A DNA stretch of 64,000 nt from Ambrosia x helenae (taxonomy: Eukaryota; Streptophyta; Magnoliopsida; Asterales; Asteraceae). The notes under the pieces are model-generated. The model did not search any database and was not told the origin of the DNA. It worked only from the letters and a program-made list of their open reading frames with translations. How positions within the stretch are numbered: position 1 is the stretch's first letter; every line of letters begins with the position of its first letter. This document shows, in pieces, positions 45,380-56,433 of the stretch. The DNA lies in assembly GCA_030844895.1 (NCBI GenBank), contig CM061228.1:32364626-32428625 (forward strand), read 5' to 3'. The position numbers were made by a program, and so were the translations under genes.

Positions 45380-48300
45380 TTAGCCTTTAGCCTTGGGGTC
45401 TTTGGCCATTTCTTCTATTCTGAGAAGTTCTTCTCTTAGTGCATGTGTGGTCCAACCATTAAACTGCTTCTTGGTTGCTTTATATGGCTTGGTTGCCAAG
45501 ATCTGTTCCAGAAGAGAATCCCTAACCTCCTTTTCCAAGTCACCACTGAGAGGCATGGAGGACATGGAGTTGCTCAGGGTCTTAGCAAAATCCTCAATCC
45601 TTCTGAGTTTGCTAAGCTTTGCTGAATGGATGCCCTGAGCAGTCCTGTCATCCTTCCCTTTGCATTTCTCCTTAATGATGGCATCTACCTGTTCACCCGT
45701 GTATTTAAGATATGTATCAATGTTTAGGGGAACAGGGAAATTTGGGAGAGATGGGAAAGATCTGTCAGATGGTTGATCAGTATTGTAGAAGGATTGTAAT
45801 TCCCCCTTGAGTAGATCAAGTTCAAGGGGATACTGAACAACCAATGGTGTAATGGTTGGTGGTGGTCTATGGGAACTGAATTTGGATGTGTGTGGTGAGA
45901 ATGATGAAATTGGAATAGCTGTGATAGGAGTGGATTGTGCAGTTGATGTGGTGTTTGGTGATGTGTGTATGTTTTCATCATGTACAACAAAGGTTGATTT
46001 TCTCTTCCTTGTGTACAAGATTTTGGGGGATGGTGATTTGGTAGTAGTGGTTGGATTAACATCTGTTGGCCTTTTAGTAGGTCCAGCAGATGTTTGGGAT
46101 TTGGTTGGTGATGTAGGTTTGGGTGTAGGTTTGGTGGTTGTATGTTCAGATGTGCTTGTAGGTTTAGGTACAGTGGTTTGGGAAGCAGTGTTTTGTGTGG
46201 TTTCAGTGTTTTGGGTGGCAGTGGTTTCAGCAGCAGTGGTTTTGTCAACAGAGGTGTTTAGCTTGGATGGTGGTTTTCTGACATGCTTAGCAGGCCTTTT
46301 CATCCTTTTTGAGGATCCCACATCTTCAATTTCCTGCTGTTGTTTTTTCTTGAGGTTTACTAGCGACTCTGCTTTAACTTCCAAGGTGTCAGCCCTTTTA
46401 TGTTTGTCCTGAGCAGCCTTTTCAGCTTCTATGTTTGCAGAGTTGTCTACTGCTTTGTTTTTGTCAGTGGTTTGTTGTGGTGCTATTGGTGTTGCTTGTT
46501 CTTGTTGTTGTGGTGCTGTTTGACTAGCCTCTGGTTTGTTGGTAGACTTGGCTTGGCCTTTTTTTGAAGGTGGACAACCAAAGGGATCTAGCTTTGGTAG
46601 CCTATCTCTGCCACTCTCCCCCTTTTTGGCATCATCAGCCGTGAAGACATCATCATCTTCATCCCTGAGAATGGTGGTAGGGGCAGAGCCAGTGGTCTTC
46701 AGCAGGTGATCTTTGATGGCTTTAATGTCTGCATGTGTATCTTTGTACCTTGCATCCACCATGTTTCTGATCTCAGCCATATAAGTTTCATGTGTCTGAT
46801 CAGCTAGTTTTCTGTGGGCTATGATGATGGGGGAAACGGATTTCCATAGCTCACTAGCTATATCAGCTGTTGATGGTTGACTTTTGGAAAGGTCTGCTAT
46901 GGAACTCAGTATAAGTTTGACATCAGATTTGATGTCTGCTACAGAGGTTTCAATTGCATGAACTCTGTCCGTCAATTCTTGGTATTTTGACCCATCTCCT
47001 AAGTTAATAGGATCATCTGAGTCCCTATCAGTAGTAGTTCTACCTGATTCAGTCCTAATAGGTGAATCAGATGCCCCTTTTTCTTGGTACTGGGGACTTC
47101 CAACTGTTTTTGGAGACACTATAGTGGCTTCATCAGTTGTTGCCTTCAAGGGAGTCTTAGCAATGTAATCACTATCCTGATGTGAGACAATGGTCTCTAC
47201 ATCAGTAGTGGCTGCTCCACTTGAAAACTCACCTAGAGTTGCATTGAACTCAGGTGGTGTAACCTCCTCTTCTGTTTGTTGGATAGCAAATTGAATGTTC
47301 TCAGGACCAGTCACTTGTGGGGGTATGCTCTCAGTGATAGGTGGAAGAGAGGAACTGGGATCTTCCTGAGATTTCTCAATTGCCTCAAACAGAGGTTGCA
47401 TGGTTTGTGGAACATGATGTGATGGTGAGGGTGGAGGAGTAACAAGAGAATTAGCCCTGGGAGAGGGGCTTGTGAACATTTGGCCAAGTGACTCAAATGT
47501 ATCATGATGTGTTTCCCCTTGGCTTACAACATGATCCTTTTGGGAGGATTCATGAGGAGTTTGGTCAGGTGGAGGTATGTCCAACTGTTGTGAGGAAGTA
47601 ACAACAGTGGTTTCAGGTTGCTTTGGTGGTGCAACAGAGTTTTCTTCTGGTACCTCATCATCCAGAAGTCTCATTTGTGGTTGAGTGGTGGTTTTTGTGG
47701 ATGGATGTTTCTTTTTGGAAGTGGCTGGTGTGGGTTTCACAGCACTGGATGTAGTGCCATGATCACCAGGAGCAGTGGGCTCAACAACAGAGGTTTTGAC
47801 AACAGTTGTTGTCTTTATCCTCTTTGTTTGTGTTTTAGAAACTTTGGACACTTTTGACACTTTTTCTTGGGTGCTTCCACCCAGCATTCTAGTGAAAGTT
47901 TCATCAGTTAAGCTTTTCATTTGCATTGCCTCACCCTTTTTGAAAACTTTTTCTGGTAAGACCTTTTGTAGGATTACACTAAGAATTCTTGGGTAAATAA
48001 GAAAAACATTGTTAGACCCAGACTTAATTGCTTTCACATTTGACACTAAGTCCATAAACAATCCCTGGGAAAGATTGAAGTCAGAGTTTGACAACATGGC
48101 ATAACCCAGATATTGCATCCTTAATGGGATTTCATTGAAGGATGTGGACTTAGCTGAGACACACAGAAGAAGGGTATGGAAGAAAAATTTCATGACTGGT
48201 GGGAAAAACTTTTTGAAAAGAGTTGATCCAGTCATCTGACCATCATACCCTCTTTCTTGGAACTCAGTGTGAAGCTCTGTTTTAGTGAAGGAGTCCTTAC

Positions 48301-48589
48301 CTGCCAGGTCATTCAGTGAGAAGGTTGTGGATATGATTTCAGGGGTAATGACGATACTTGTTTCTCCAATTTTGGAAATAATGGAAGTAGGCTTTTTGTC
48401 TTGCAATAGAAACTCAGCATTCAACCAGAACTCTTGGAGAGTATCGATATAGATGGGGGCGTCAGCGGTTAAGATGGGTAAGTATTTGGAGTTTAGAAGA
48501 ATGTCGATGGTGGAATGGAATGAGACGTTGTCATCTGGTTTAACCAGATATGGGAGACAATTGTGGGTGGCTTTGGCTTGAAGATCCAT
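45380..48589 (-). CDS. Sirevirus envelope-position protein (1069 aa)
   Basis: A long ORF after pol, where SIRE-type elements keep their so-called envelope-like gene. Residues 1-240 look globular (YLPILTADAPIYIDTLQEFW, TPEIISTTFSLNDLAGKDS), recalling the plant transposon domain found in Athila-type proteins. Residues 128-144, FFPPVMKFFFHTLLLCV, are the only strongly hydrophobic stretch. Residues about 250-900 are low complexity, rich in Thr, Pro, Ser, Gln and Lys, with a KVSKVSKVSK repeat and many TTxxP motifs. The last 150 residues are folded again and Lys/Glu-rich. I see no signal peptide at the N-terminus and no classical C-terminal membrane anchor, so an envelope role is not shown by the sequence. 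The frame is open, in strong contrast to gag-pol. Confidence 0.75.
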   Translation of the reverse strand: MDLQAKATHNCLPYLVKPDDNVSFHSTIDILLNSKYLPILTADAPIYIDTLQEFWLNAEFLLQDKKPTSIISKIGETSIVITPEIISTTFSLNDLAGKDSFTKTELHTEFQERGYDGQMTGSTLFKKFFPPVMKFFFHTLLLCVSAKSTSFNEIPLRMQYLGYAMLSNSDFNLSQGLFMDLVSNVKAIKSGSNNVFLIYPRILSVILQKVLPEKVFKKGEAMQMKSLTDETFTRMLGGSTQEKVSKVSKVSKTQTKRIKTTTVVKTSVVEPTAPGDHGTTSSAVKPTPATSKKKHPSTKTTTQPQMRLLDDEVPEENSVAPPKQPETTVVTSSQQLDIPPPDQTPHESSQKDHVVSQGETHHDTFESLGQMFTSPSPRANSLVTPPPSPSHHVPQTMQPLFEAIEKSQEDPSSSLPPITESIPPQVTGPENIQFAIQQTEEEVTPPEFNATLGEFSSGAATTDVETIVSHQDSDYIAKTPLKATTDEATIVSPKTVGSPQYQEKGASDSPIRTESGRTTTDRDSDDPINLGDGSKYQELTDRVHAIETSVADIKSDVKLILSSIADLSKSQPSTADIASELWKSVSPIIIAHRKLADQTHETYMAEIRNMVDARYKDTHADIKAIKDHLLKTTGSAPTTILRDEDDDVFTADDAKKGESGRDRLPKLDPFGCPPSKKGQAKSTNKPEASQTAPQQQEQATPIAPQQTTDKNKAVDNSANIEAEKAAQDKHKRADTLEVKAESLVNLKKKQQQEIEDVGSSKRMKRPAKHVRKPPSKLNTSVDKTTAAETTATQNTETTQNTASQTTVPKPTSTSEHTTTKPTPKPTSPTKSQTSAGPTKRPTDVNPTTTTKSPSPKILYTRKRKSTFVVHDENIHTSPNTTSTAQSTPITAIPISSFSPHTSKFSSHRPPPTITPLVVQYPLELDLLKGELQSFYNTDQPSDRSFPSLPNFPVPLNIDTYLKYTGEQVDAIIKEKCKGKDDRTAQGIHSAKLSKLRRIEDFAKTLSNSMSSMPLSGDLEKEVRDSLLEQILATKPYKATKKQFNGWTTHALREELLRIEEMAKDPKAKG

Positions 48590-49083
48590 TTTAATGGATT
48601 CCGAAGGTGAAGATGAATGAATTTTGATTGAGGGTTTGAGAATGAAGAAGGCGGTTTCAGTATTTTGAATACAATGAGACAGTGGAACATCTGTTGTGGT
48701 AAAACAGGGTTTTTATAGGCTCAAAAGAAACCGCTGATGTGGCCAAACCTCTGCTTGTATGAGTAGACGTGGCAATCATCTGATGGATGAAACATCTTGT
48801 GGAGAACAACTGTTTTGGCAAACAACTGATACAAACAGCTGATGGAACCAACTGTTGTATATTTTTTATATAGATATAGTATATATATAGATATAGGGAA
48901 TAAGTTGTTTTATCTGATCAGATGTTTTGAAACAGATTTTTCAACCAACAGTGGATATGAATGAAACAGTGGTTGTTTTACCTTATCAGATGTTGGAAAC
49001 AGATTTTTCAACCAAACAGCTATTTTGAAGAAATTTTGATTTTCTGAAACATTTTATTATGATTTATTAAAAAATTTATTTGT
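48590..49083 (-). other. Pol to extra-ORF spacer
   Basis: About 490 bp with no ORF. It is AT-rich with words such as ACAGCTG, AACTGTTG and AAACAGTGGTTG repeated, also found in the LTR. In soybean SIRE1 the extra ORF is made by stop-codon readthrough from pol; here the spacer is far too long and stop-filled for that, so a separate message would be needed. Confidence 0.5.
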
Positions 49084-49599
49084 TTAATCCATGTTTAACA
49101 TACCAATTCTGGAAATCAGATTTGTAAAGGTAGATGTGTCTAAAGCTTTTGTTAACACATCTGCCAACTGATCCTCTGTTGGAACATGGTGTAGAGAAAT
49201 CAAACCTTTTTCATAGCTGTCTCTGACAAAATGATGTCTGATGTCAATGTGTTTGGTAATGGAATGAGAGACTGGATTCTTGATGATATTTTCAGCAGCT
49301 TGACTATCCAACATGAGTGGAGTCTGTAGTGCAGTTATCCCAAAATCCAGTAATTGATTTTGAAGCCACATGAGTTGGGCTGTACAGCTTGCAGCAGCAA
49401 TGTATTCAGCTTCAGCTGTTGAGGTTGAAACAGCTGCCTGCTTTTTGCTTTGCCAGGAAACTAAGGCATTCCCTAGAAATTGGCACCCTCCTGATGTGGA
49501 CTTTCTTGTGGTGTGACAGCCAGCAAAGTCACTATCTGAATAACCTGAAAGCTCAATGTTTCCATTAGCAGAAATACCAGATACCAAGTGTGGGAGCAC
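49084..49599 (-). pseudogene. Sirevirus RNase H (frameshifted from pol)
   Basis: Minus strand, 171 residues in a different frame from RT. It has SGYSDSDFAGCHTTRKSTSG (first catalytic Asp), the Glu motif STAEAEYIAAA, MLDSQAAENI (third Asp), TKHIDIRHHFVRD and the C-terminal ADVLTKAL. The reading overlaps the end of the RT ORF (49565-49599), so a single indel near there separates them. RNase H would degrade the RNA strand during reverse transcription. Confidence 0.9.
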
Positions 49600-52516
49600 C
49601 TTTGAGATATCTGAATATCCTTTTCACAGCAATAAGGTTTGGCTTTCTGGGTGAAGCCTGGGATCTTGCACAGACACAGGTAGCAAACACAATGTCTGGC
49701 CTAGATGCAGTTAAGTACAGTAAAGACCCAATCATGCATCTATAATGTGTTTGATCAACCAGTTCATCCTTGTCATCAATAGTGAGCAGCTTGACTGTAC
49801 TCATGGGTGTACTACATGGCTTACAATCATTCATCTCAAATCTGGTTAATAAATTCTTTACATATTTGTTTTGGTGAATGAATGTGCCATTTTGCAGTTG
49901 TTTCACTTGAAGACCAAGGAAACACTGAAGCTCACCCATAGCACTCATCTCAAACTCTGCTGTCATGAGTTTTCTGAACTCTTCACACATTTGGTTACAT
50001 GTGGATCCAAAAATGATGTCATCCACATATATTTGAACAATCATTAAGTGTTTCCCTTTCCATTTAAGAAATAAAGTTTTGTCTATTTTCCCTCTTGTGA
50101 AACCAATGGATAAGAGAAATGTGAAAAGAGTTTCATACCAGGCCCTTGGTGCTTGTTTGAGGCCATACAAAGCTTTATTGAGCTTGTAGACATAATCAGG
50201 ATGGAATGTGTCTTCAAAACCAGGTGGCTGACATACATAGACTTCCTCCTGAATTTTGCCATAAAGGAAAGCACATTTGATGTCCATCTGATACACCTTT
50301 ATGTTGTGGTTGACAGCAAAGGCTAAAAATAGTCTGATGGCTTCTAGTCTTGCTACAGGAGCAAAAGTTTTATCATAATCTATTCCTTCTTCTTGTCTGA
50401 AGCCTTGAACCACAAGCCTGGCTTTATTCTTGACAACAATACCCCTTTCATCAGTTTTGTTTTTGAAGACCCACTTTGTTCCTATAGGATAAACATCCTT
50501 AGGTAGTGGTACAAGCTCCCATACTTGTTGTCTTTTAAATTGAAGGAGTTCTTCTTGCATAGCTTCTACCCAACTGTTGTCTTTTAGTGCCTCTTGGTAC
50601 TTGACAGGTTGTGTGAGAGATAGGAAACCTGCAAAAAGACAGATATTGGAGGATTGGCTTCTTGTGAGCACACCCTCTCTGATGTTGCCAATGATCTGGT
50701 CTGGTGGATGAGCTCTTAAGTAAATAAGATCTCCCTGATATGGTATGATGGCATTTTGGGGTGATGGACAGAGGTTTGGTGACTCTGTTGGTGTAACATC
50801 TGTTGGTACTTCTGTAGTGCCATCGGATGTTTGGAATGGTAATGGAGGAATGGGTCCAAGTGGTGTGAAACAGGACTGACTTTTGTCAACAGATGATTGA
50901 CTTTTGTCAACAGATGATTGTTCAGTGGTTGTGAGAGGTGAGACAGTGGTTTGAGGATAAGACTGGCCAACAGTGGTTGACACAGCTGTGGCAGAGTTTT
51001 GACAATTGTTTTGAACAGCTGCTTCCTCTGAGGCAGAATAGATTTTGTAGTGACTGGGGATCACAACATCCGTTCTGTAATCTTGTTGTGGAGACTGTGG
51101 AATACCTGCATTGTTAGTTTTAACAGTGATATCTTCAAATTTGAATTTATCTAAATCAAATAGTTCAGCAGGATTTGCAGGGATTTTTAGAGATGAAAGT
51201 TCATTGAACTTTACATTCAGAGTTTCTTCTATTGTCTTGGTCTTTGTGTTAAACACTTTATAGGCCTTGGCAGTAGAAGAATATCCCAGAAAATAACCAC
51301 AATCTACTTTGGCTGCAAATTTTGAAATGGAATCTTTGAGGTTTAAAATGAAACATGGGCAGCCAAAGATTTTGAAGAATGAAATTAATGGTTTGATTTT
51401 GAACAAAATTTCATAAGCAGTTTTTTGATGTCTGGGGTTGATCAAAACTCTGTTTTGAACATAGCAAGCAGTGTTTACAGCTTCTGCCCAGAAGGACAGT
51501 GGCAAACCAGAATCTGCTAGCATGGTTCTTGCAGCTTCTATAAGAGTTCTATTTTTCCTTTCAACCACCCCATTTTGTTCTGGTGTTCTTGGGATGCTGT
51601 ACTGCCTCACAATCCCTTTTGACACACAGAAATCATCCAACTCCTTATTTTTGAACTCTGTTCCATTGTCACTCCTGAAGACTTTTACTGGCAAGTCATA
51701 TTGTTTTTCAACTTTGGTGACAAAGTCCTTCAATATACCTGCAGTCTCATCCTTAGAATGTAAAAAGTAAGTCCATGTAAACCTAGAAAAATCATCAACT
51801 ATTACAAGACAAAATCTTTTTCTTCTTAGACTCATGATTTTAACAGGGCCAAACAAGTACATGTGCAACAATTGTAGACACTGACTGGTTTTGGACTCAT
51901 CAATGGATTTGTAAGAGCTTTTATGTTGTTTCCCTTTTAAACAAGAAACACAATGCTCATCACATTTGAATTCTTTTGATGGTAAACCTCTGACAAGGCT
52001 TTGTTTGGAGAGTGTGTTGATAGTGTTAAGGTTGGTGTGACCAAATCTCCTATGCCACAATTCTGTCTCCTTTGTGGAGGCAGCAGAAAACAAACAGACA
52101 TTTGACATAGGATTGTCCTTTAACATATCAACAACATACACATTGCCACTTCTATGAGCAACAAGTTGTGCTTTGCTCTCAGCAATGATGGTATCAATCT
52201 TTTTCACCACTTCTGGCCCAATAATCTTGCAAGTTTTCTTTGTGAAGAATGAGCCATAACCTTTGTCACTCATTTGTGAAACACTCAGAAGATTAAACTT
52301 GAGATTATCAATAAGATTGACATTTTCAAACTTGAGTTTTCCAGCTTGTACAGTCCCTGAACCCAACACCTTACCTTTTGAATCATTACCAAAGGATATA
52401 TCACCCCCTCCATGAGCCAAGAAGTCCAGAAGAAGGGCTCTACATCCTGTCATGTGCCTGGAGCCTCCACTATCTACATACCAAAGACTATCTAAACAAG
52501 CAGAAGCTCCTTGCAC
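49565..52516 (-). pseudogene. Sirevirus pol: protease, integrase, RT (983 aa open stretch)
   Basis: Domains in order. Aspartic protease with WYVDSGGSRHMTG (catalytic DSG, residues 15-17). GAG-pre-integrase with ELWHRRFGHTNLNTIN and CVSCLKGKQHKSS (HHCC zinc site). Integrase core with IVDDFSRFTW (D), VFRSDNGTEF (D) and TPEQNGVVERKNRTL (E). Reverse transcriptase with WVFKNKTDERG, KARLVVQGFRQEEGIDYDKT, FAPVARLEAIR, QMDIKCAFLYG, ALYGLKQAPRAWY and the catalytic YVDDIIFG. The end reads KRIFRYLKGAPTLG before the frameshift into RNase H. It is in the same frame as gag and separated from it by a single TAA at about 52527. All catalytic residues are present. Confidence 0.92.
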
Positions 52517-52528
52517 ATCAGTAATGGA

Positions 52529-53167
52529 TTAGTTTTGGTGAGTGTCCAAAGCCAAGTTGGCTTTGGATGGGTCCTTAGACATTTCAGACTCAAGCTTTGG
52601 AAGGTGATCAGTGGTTTGGACTAATTTTTGAATTAAGTTCAACAACTGCTGCTGACCATTTGCCAGTGCTTGAATGTCAACACTTGGGGCAACAGTTGTT
52701 TGATCACTTCCAGACAGATGATAATACCCATATGGATTTCTGTTCACTCTTGGTTTAGAGGTTCTTTTTGGCTCTTCATAAACATGTGGCAGGCTATGAC
52801 ATGGTGGTTGTCCATAACCTCTTGGGTATTTGCTTGTGGGTGGAGCATCTGTTACTTGCACATCCCTAGAAGCAGATGTTTCAAGTCTTTTAGTAACAGA
52901 TGTTTGGACAGGGGTGAAAGTCTGTTTGGGCTTTCCTTTTGGAGTACTAACCACAGGATTTGCAAGAGTTTTAGCTTTGTATTCTTGTATTTTTACATCA
53001 AAATTTTTTAGATACAAGCACTCTTTAGTCTTGTGATTCTTTTTCCCACATTTTGAACATGTGGCTTTGGAATCACATTCACTTGTTCCTTTGTTAATGT
53101 CATATGCTTTTAGAAGAAAACAGTTTTTAGTGACATGATTCTTCTTCTCACAGAAATCACAGAACAA
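52529..53167 (-). pseudogene. Sirevirus gag C-terminal region with two extra zinc knuckles
   Basis: Same frame as upstream gag and downstream pol. Contains CDFCEKKNHVTKNC and CSKCGKKNHKTKEC, two CCHC knuckles (the usual Gly before His is Asn in both), then a Thr/Pro-rich region and ALANGQQQLLNLIQKLVQT, which looks helical. Bounded by in-frame TAA codons at about 53220 and 52527. Confidence 0.8.
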
Positions 53168-53449
53168 GTTGACAGTCTTTTCTTTCTTCTTCCCCTTTTC
53201 AGCCTTCTTTTCAGCAGATGTTTAAGCATCTGCTAGAAGGTTTTTCAGGGGAATGACTTTTGCCTGAGGAGTTGTCTTTCCTTCAGGTGTTTTAAAATCA
53301 ACAGGTTTAAAATTCTCAAGAGTATCACACTCATCAGACCAGGTAGGTTTAAATTCATACTTTTCTAGTTCAGTGAATGATGAGGAACCTTCTGGTTTTT
53401 CAAGAACAATTTTCTTACCATTTGGTTCAGTGATTTTAATCTCTTGGCC

Positions 53450-54265
53450 CTACAGGTTTGTTGGAACTATCTCAACAGACTTTTGACTCTTTTTGTCAGT
53501 GTTTTCAAAAGCTGGAGCAGTGGTTTCAAAACCAAAACCAAACTTCACATGACTTTTGGTTTGTTTGTTGAGTAGCATCTCAAAACCTCTACATGATTCC
53601 ACCCATTTCTCAAATTCAACTTGGGTGGACTCAAGCTCACTTTTACAACTTTGATATTTTGCTATCATAGTTTGGAGCTGGTCTTTGGTTATGGTTGCTT
53701 CATGTTTTAAGCTGCTTATTTCAGACTCCTTTTCAGTTAAACTTGTTTTTAAATCTTTTGAAAGTTTCTCAAATTTAACTTCATCATCTAAAATTTTCTT
53801 TCTAAGGTTTTCATTCACCTCTTTGATGTTAGCAAATGCAATTACACATTTGTCAGAACACAACTCTTTAAGAATTTGAGGAGATACCTTAGCAGCAGCC
53901 ATCAATGCACAATCACACTTGCACTCACAATCATCAGATGCACCCCAGGGATCTAAGAGATTCACAACCTCCTCTTCAGGTTTTTCACCTGTAACAACTT
54001 CATCAACAACATCATTAGTCACAACATCAGATTCAGTCACCACCTCCTCAGATTCCACCTCATCAACCATTGCCATGAAACAAAAGTTTTCTGGTTCATT
54101 TTCAGCTTTGGCAACTAATGCAAAATTTTCATCTGTTAACTCATCAGGTAGACTGCTCCAATCAACAAAGCCTTGTGTAAAGAAGCTCTGTTGACTGGTC
54201 TCTGCAGGAGCAGAGGATGAAGCAACAGTCGTTTGCACAGGTGCTTGAGTAACAGGTGTTTGCAC
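53450..54265 (-). pseudogene. Sirevirus gag middle region (acidic and coiled coil)
   Basis: In frame with gag. VDWSSLPDELTDENFALVAK, an acidic stretch (VESEEVVTESDVV), CECKCDCALMAAAK, then a long predicted coiled coil (KILDDEVKFEKLSKDLKTSL through QLQTMIAKYQSCKSELEST). This layout, a zinc knuckle followed by an acidic part and a coiled coil, is usual for large Sirevirus/Asteraceae copia gag proteins. Bounded by TAG codons at about 54299 and 53450. Confidence 0.75.
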
Positions 54266-54322
54266 ATAGTGGATCTGAGGAACAGTGGTTTGGACACACT
54301 AGACAGGAACAGTGTTTGAGGA

Positions 54323-55561
54323 CTATGCAAAATGAGCAGTGTTTTGCACATTTCGTCCAGGGGTATTATAGGAATTCTGATAAGTGTTGGTCTGTGATCT
54401 TTGATTTGGATAGGTGATTATAGGTGTACCATGTTGACTCCTACATTCCCTAGCAAAATGACCAAGTCTATGACATTTGTAACACTTTATCTTTGATTTA
54501 TCCAACCCAACCTTTGATCTGCCAGTTAACCCTGGAAACCTTCTCCCAGTTTTCTTGTAAAAATTGTTAGTTCTTACACTGAGAAGGGCCAATTGGTGCA
54601 TAATGTTCATTTCTTCCAAATCATCAGGGTCAAAGTATTTCAGGTCATCATACTCAAAGGATATATTGTCAGATGCCTGGATATCACCACCACTTGCTGT
54701 GAAGGCATAGTTTGGTGAATAAGAATCAGAGTTAAAACCTGAGTTAAAACCTGAAGTTATGTCAATGAAATGATCATAACTCTGATCCTTAGTATTTCCA
54801 GGCACCTCATCATGACCCAAAAGTGCTCTATTCCCAAATACATAATCATCAGACACTTTTCCAGAGTCCTGGAGCTTCTTTTTCTGGTTAAGCTCTTTCT
54901 CATAGGTCAAGAGCTTACCATGAAGCTGGGTCAGTGATAGGTCATTAAATCCAATTGAGTTTCTCATCACAATAGCAATAGTGTCCCATTTGTCTGGTAA
55001 TGATCTTAAAAACCTATGGTTCAAGGTTGAATGAGGGTAAGTAAGACCAACCAGTTTTAGTTCAGTAATTAAACAATTAAACCTCTCAAACTGTTGAGTT
55101 AATGACTCTCCTTTGACATGACTTAATGTTTCATATTGTTGGTTAAGTATTTCACGATTGTTTTCAATAACCTCCTCAGTCCCACCAAATTGTTCTTTCA
55201 GTGCATCCCACAACTCCTTTGCACTGTTACAGTGTAACAACCCAGCATATATATCATTGGGTAGAGCCATGGCCACAATACTGAAGGCCTTAGCATCTAA
55301 CTCAATTTTCTGAAAATCCTGGTCGGAGTAGTTTTCAAGTTTCTTTGGCTCTTGAACCTTGGGATCTTCAGTACTCGGCACCGTCGGAACATGTGGTCCG
55401 AAGATAACCGACTTCCAACACCCAGTGTTCTGTTGAGCTAGAACATGGCTCATCCGACGTTGCCAGATATTGTATTCAGATCTGACAAGCATCGGTGGCT
55501 TGTTGTTCGTGCCAGTGTTATGTGGATCGTGATTGATTGAAGCCATTCTCTGATTTTTCAA
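54323..55561 (-). pseudogene. Sirevirus gag N-terminal part (capsid and zinc knuckle)
   Basis: Starts MASINHDPHN (Met 6 of the open frame is the more natural start). Capsid of the UBN2/DUF4219 type follows: PPMLVRSEYNIWQRRMSHVL, DLDAKAF-type ELDAKAFSIVAMALP, KELWDALKEQFGGTEEV, NQQYETLSHVKGESL, RFLRSLPDKWDTI and LTQLHGKLLTYEKEL. Near the end is a CCHC knuckle CYKCHRLGHFAREC. It ends at a TAG, then a second TAG 24 bp later, after which the same frame continues. The protein would form the virus-like particle and bind RNA. Confidence 0.88.
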
Positions 55562-55699
55562 AAAACAAAGTCTGTTTAAAAACGGTTGAAACGAAATTAA
55601 ACTATTACTCTGTTTTTAATCCAACAGACAAACGATATCAATAATTGTGAGCTGATCTGTTTATATTAAATTGATTTGTTAGATCGAATTTAATTGACC

Positions 55700-55715
55700 A
55701 TGCTCTGATACCAAT
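55700..55715 (-). promoter_or_regulatory. Sirevirus primer-binding site
   Basis: On the coding strand the LTR ends CCTAACA and is followed by ATTGGTATCAGAGCATGG; TGGTATCAGAGC pairs with initiator-methionine tRNA. The leader (55562-55699) has no ORF. Confidence 0.85.
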
Positions 55716-56428
55716 TGTTAGGATCTGAGTTTGATTGTTTTGATTATATTTAACTAAAATGATAAGAGTGAAATGAATATAGAATGGAAAGTGCAGCGGA
55801 ATAATAAACTGTTAATCAAAACACGAGAGTAATTGTTTTCTGATCGAATGCTTTCATTTATCTAAAAGATTACAATCATACAAGTACTCCCCCTCAGCCT
55901 GATCACACAGTGATTGTTTGTCTGAGAGAATGTTTGTGTGTGTGATGCAATAGAACAGTACAAGCACTGTTCTATTTATAGACAAACCTAAACCACTGAT
56001 GACCTAGGCTGACGTCACCTAAGACAGTGACCTCTAACAGAATAACAAACAAAAAACATCTGCCTATTACAAACTACTGTTACATTGAAAACACTGAAGA
56101 TAAACTACTGTTGTAGGAAAACTCTGATGGTCTTGTATCCTCTGCTGGAGCCTAAATGCTGTTGGCTCCAGCAGTGCTTTAGTCTTCAGTACTTGGATCA
56201 GCAGTTGTTCTTCATCAGACCTTTGGTCAGCAGTTGTTCTTCATCAGTGTTTATTCAGCAGTCCTTTGTATCAGCAGTTGTCATAGCAGTTGTTTGGATA
56301 GAACAGTTGTTAGAGTCAGCAGTCTTTTGGGAGAAGTATGTTGTAAGGACTGTTTATTGAGAGGATCAACTGTTAGCATATTTTGGCTTTCCAATCATCT
56401 GTTCTTCTCCAGGTCAGCAGACCCAACA
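55716..56428 (-). repeat. Sirevirus 5' LTR
   Basis: 713 bp, same length as the 3' LTR with 8 single-base differences that I could see and no indels. On the coding strand a TATA-like TATAAATAGAACAG at about 55964-55977 should start the genomic RNA. Confidence 0.93.
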
Positions 56429-56433
56429 AAAAA

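Larger units (their letters stand above)
43906..56428 (-). mobile_element. Full-length Sirevirus-type Ty1/copia retrotransposon
   Basis: 12.5 kb with two 713-bp LTRs, flanked by AAAAA (43901-43905 and 56429-56433; the neighbouring A-run limits precision). On the minus strand the order is 5' LTR, initiator-Met primer site, gag, protease, integrase, RT, RNase H, a large extra ORF in the envelope position, polypurine tract, 3' LTR. Gene order, size and the extra ORF after pol point to the Sirevirus (SIRE/Maximus) group. I counted 8 mismatches between the LTRs (about 1.1%). At an assumed 1.3e-8 substitutions per site per year that is roughly 0.4 million years. The coding frame is broken by stops and one frameshift in pol, so this copy is not autonomous as it stands. 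Confidence 0.93.

Noticed and set aside
45852..46412. 186-residue plus-strand ORF opposite the Sirevirus extra ORF
   Set aside because: Antisense shadow of a long Thr/Pro-rich coding region; Val/Gly/Asp-rich composition follows from that, with no family signal.
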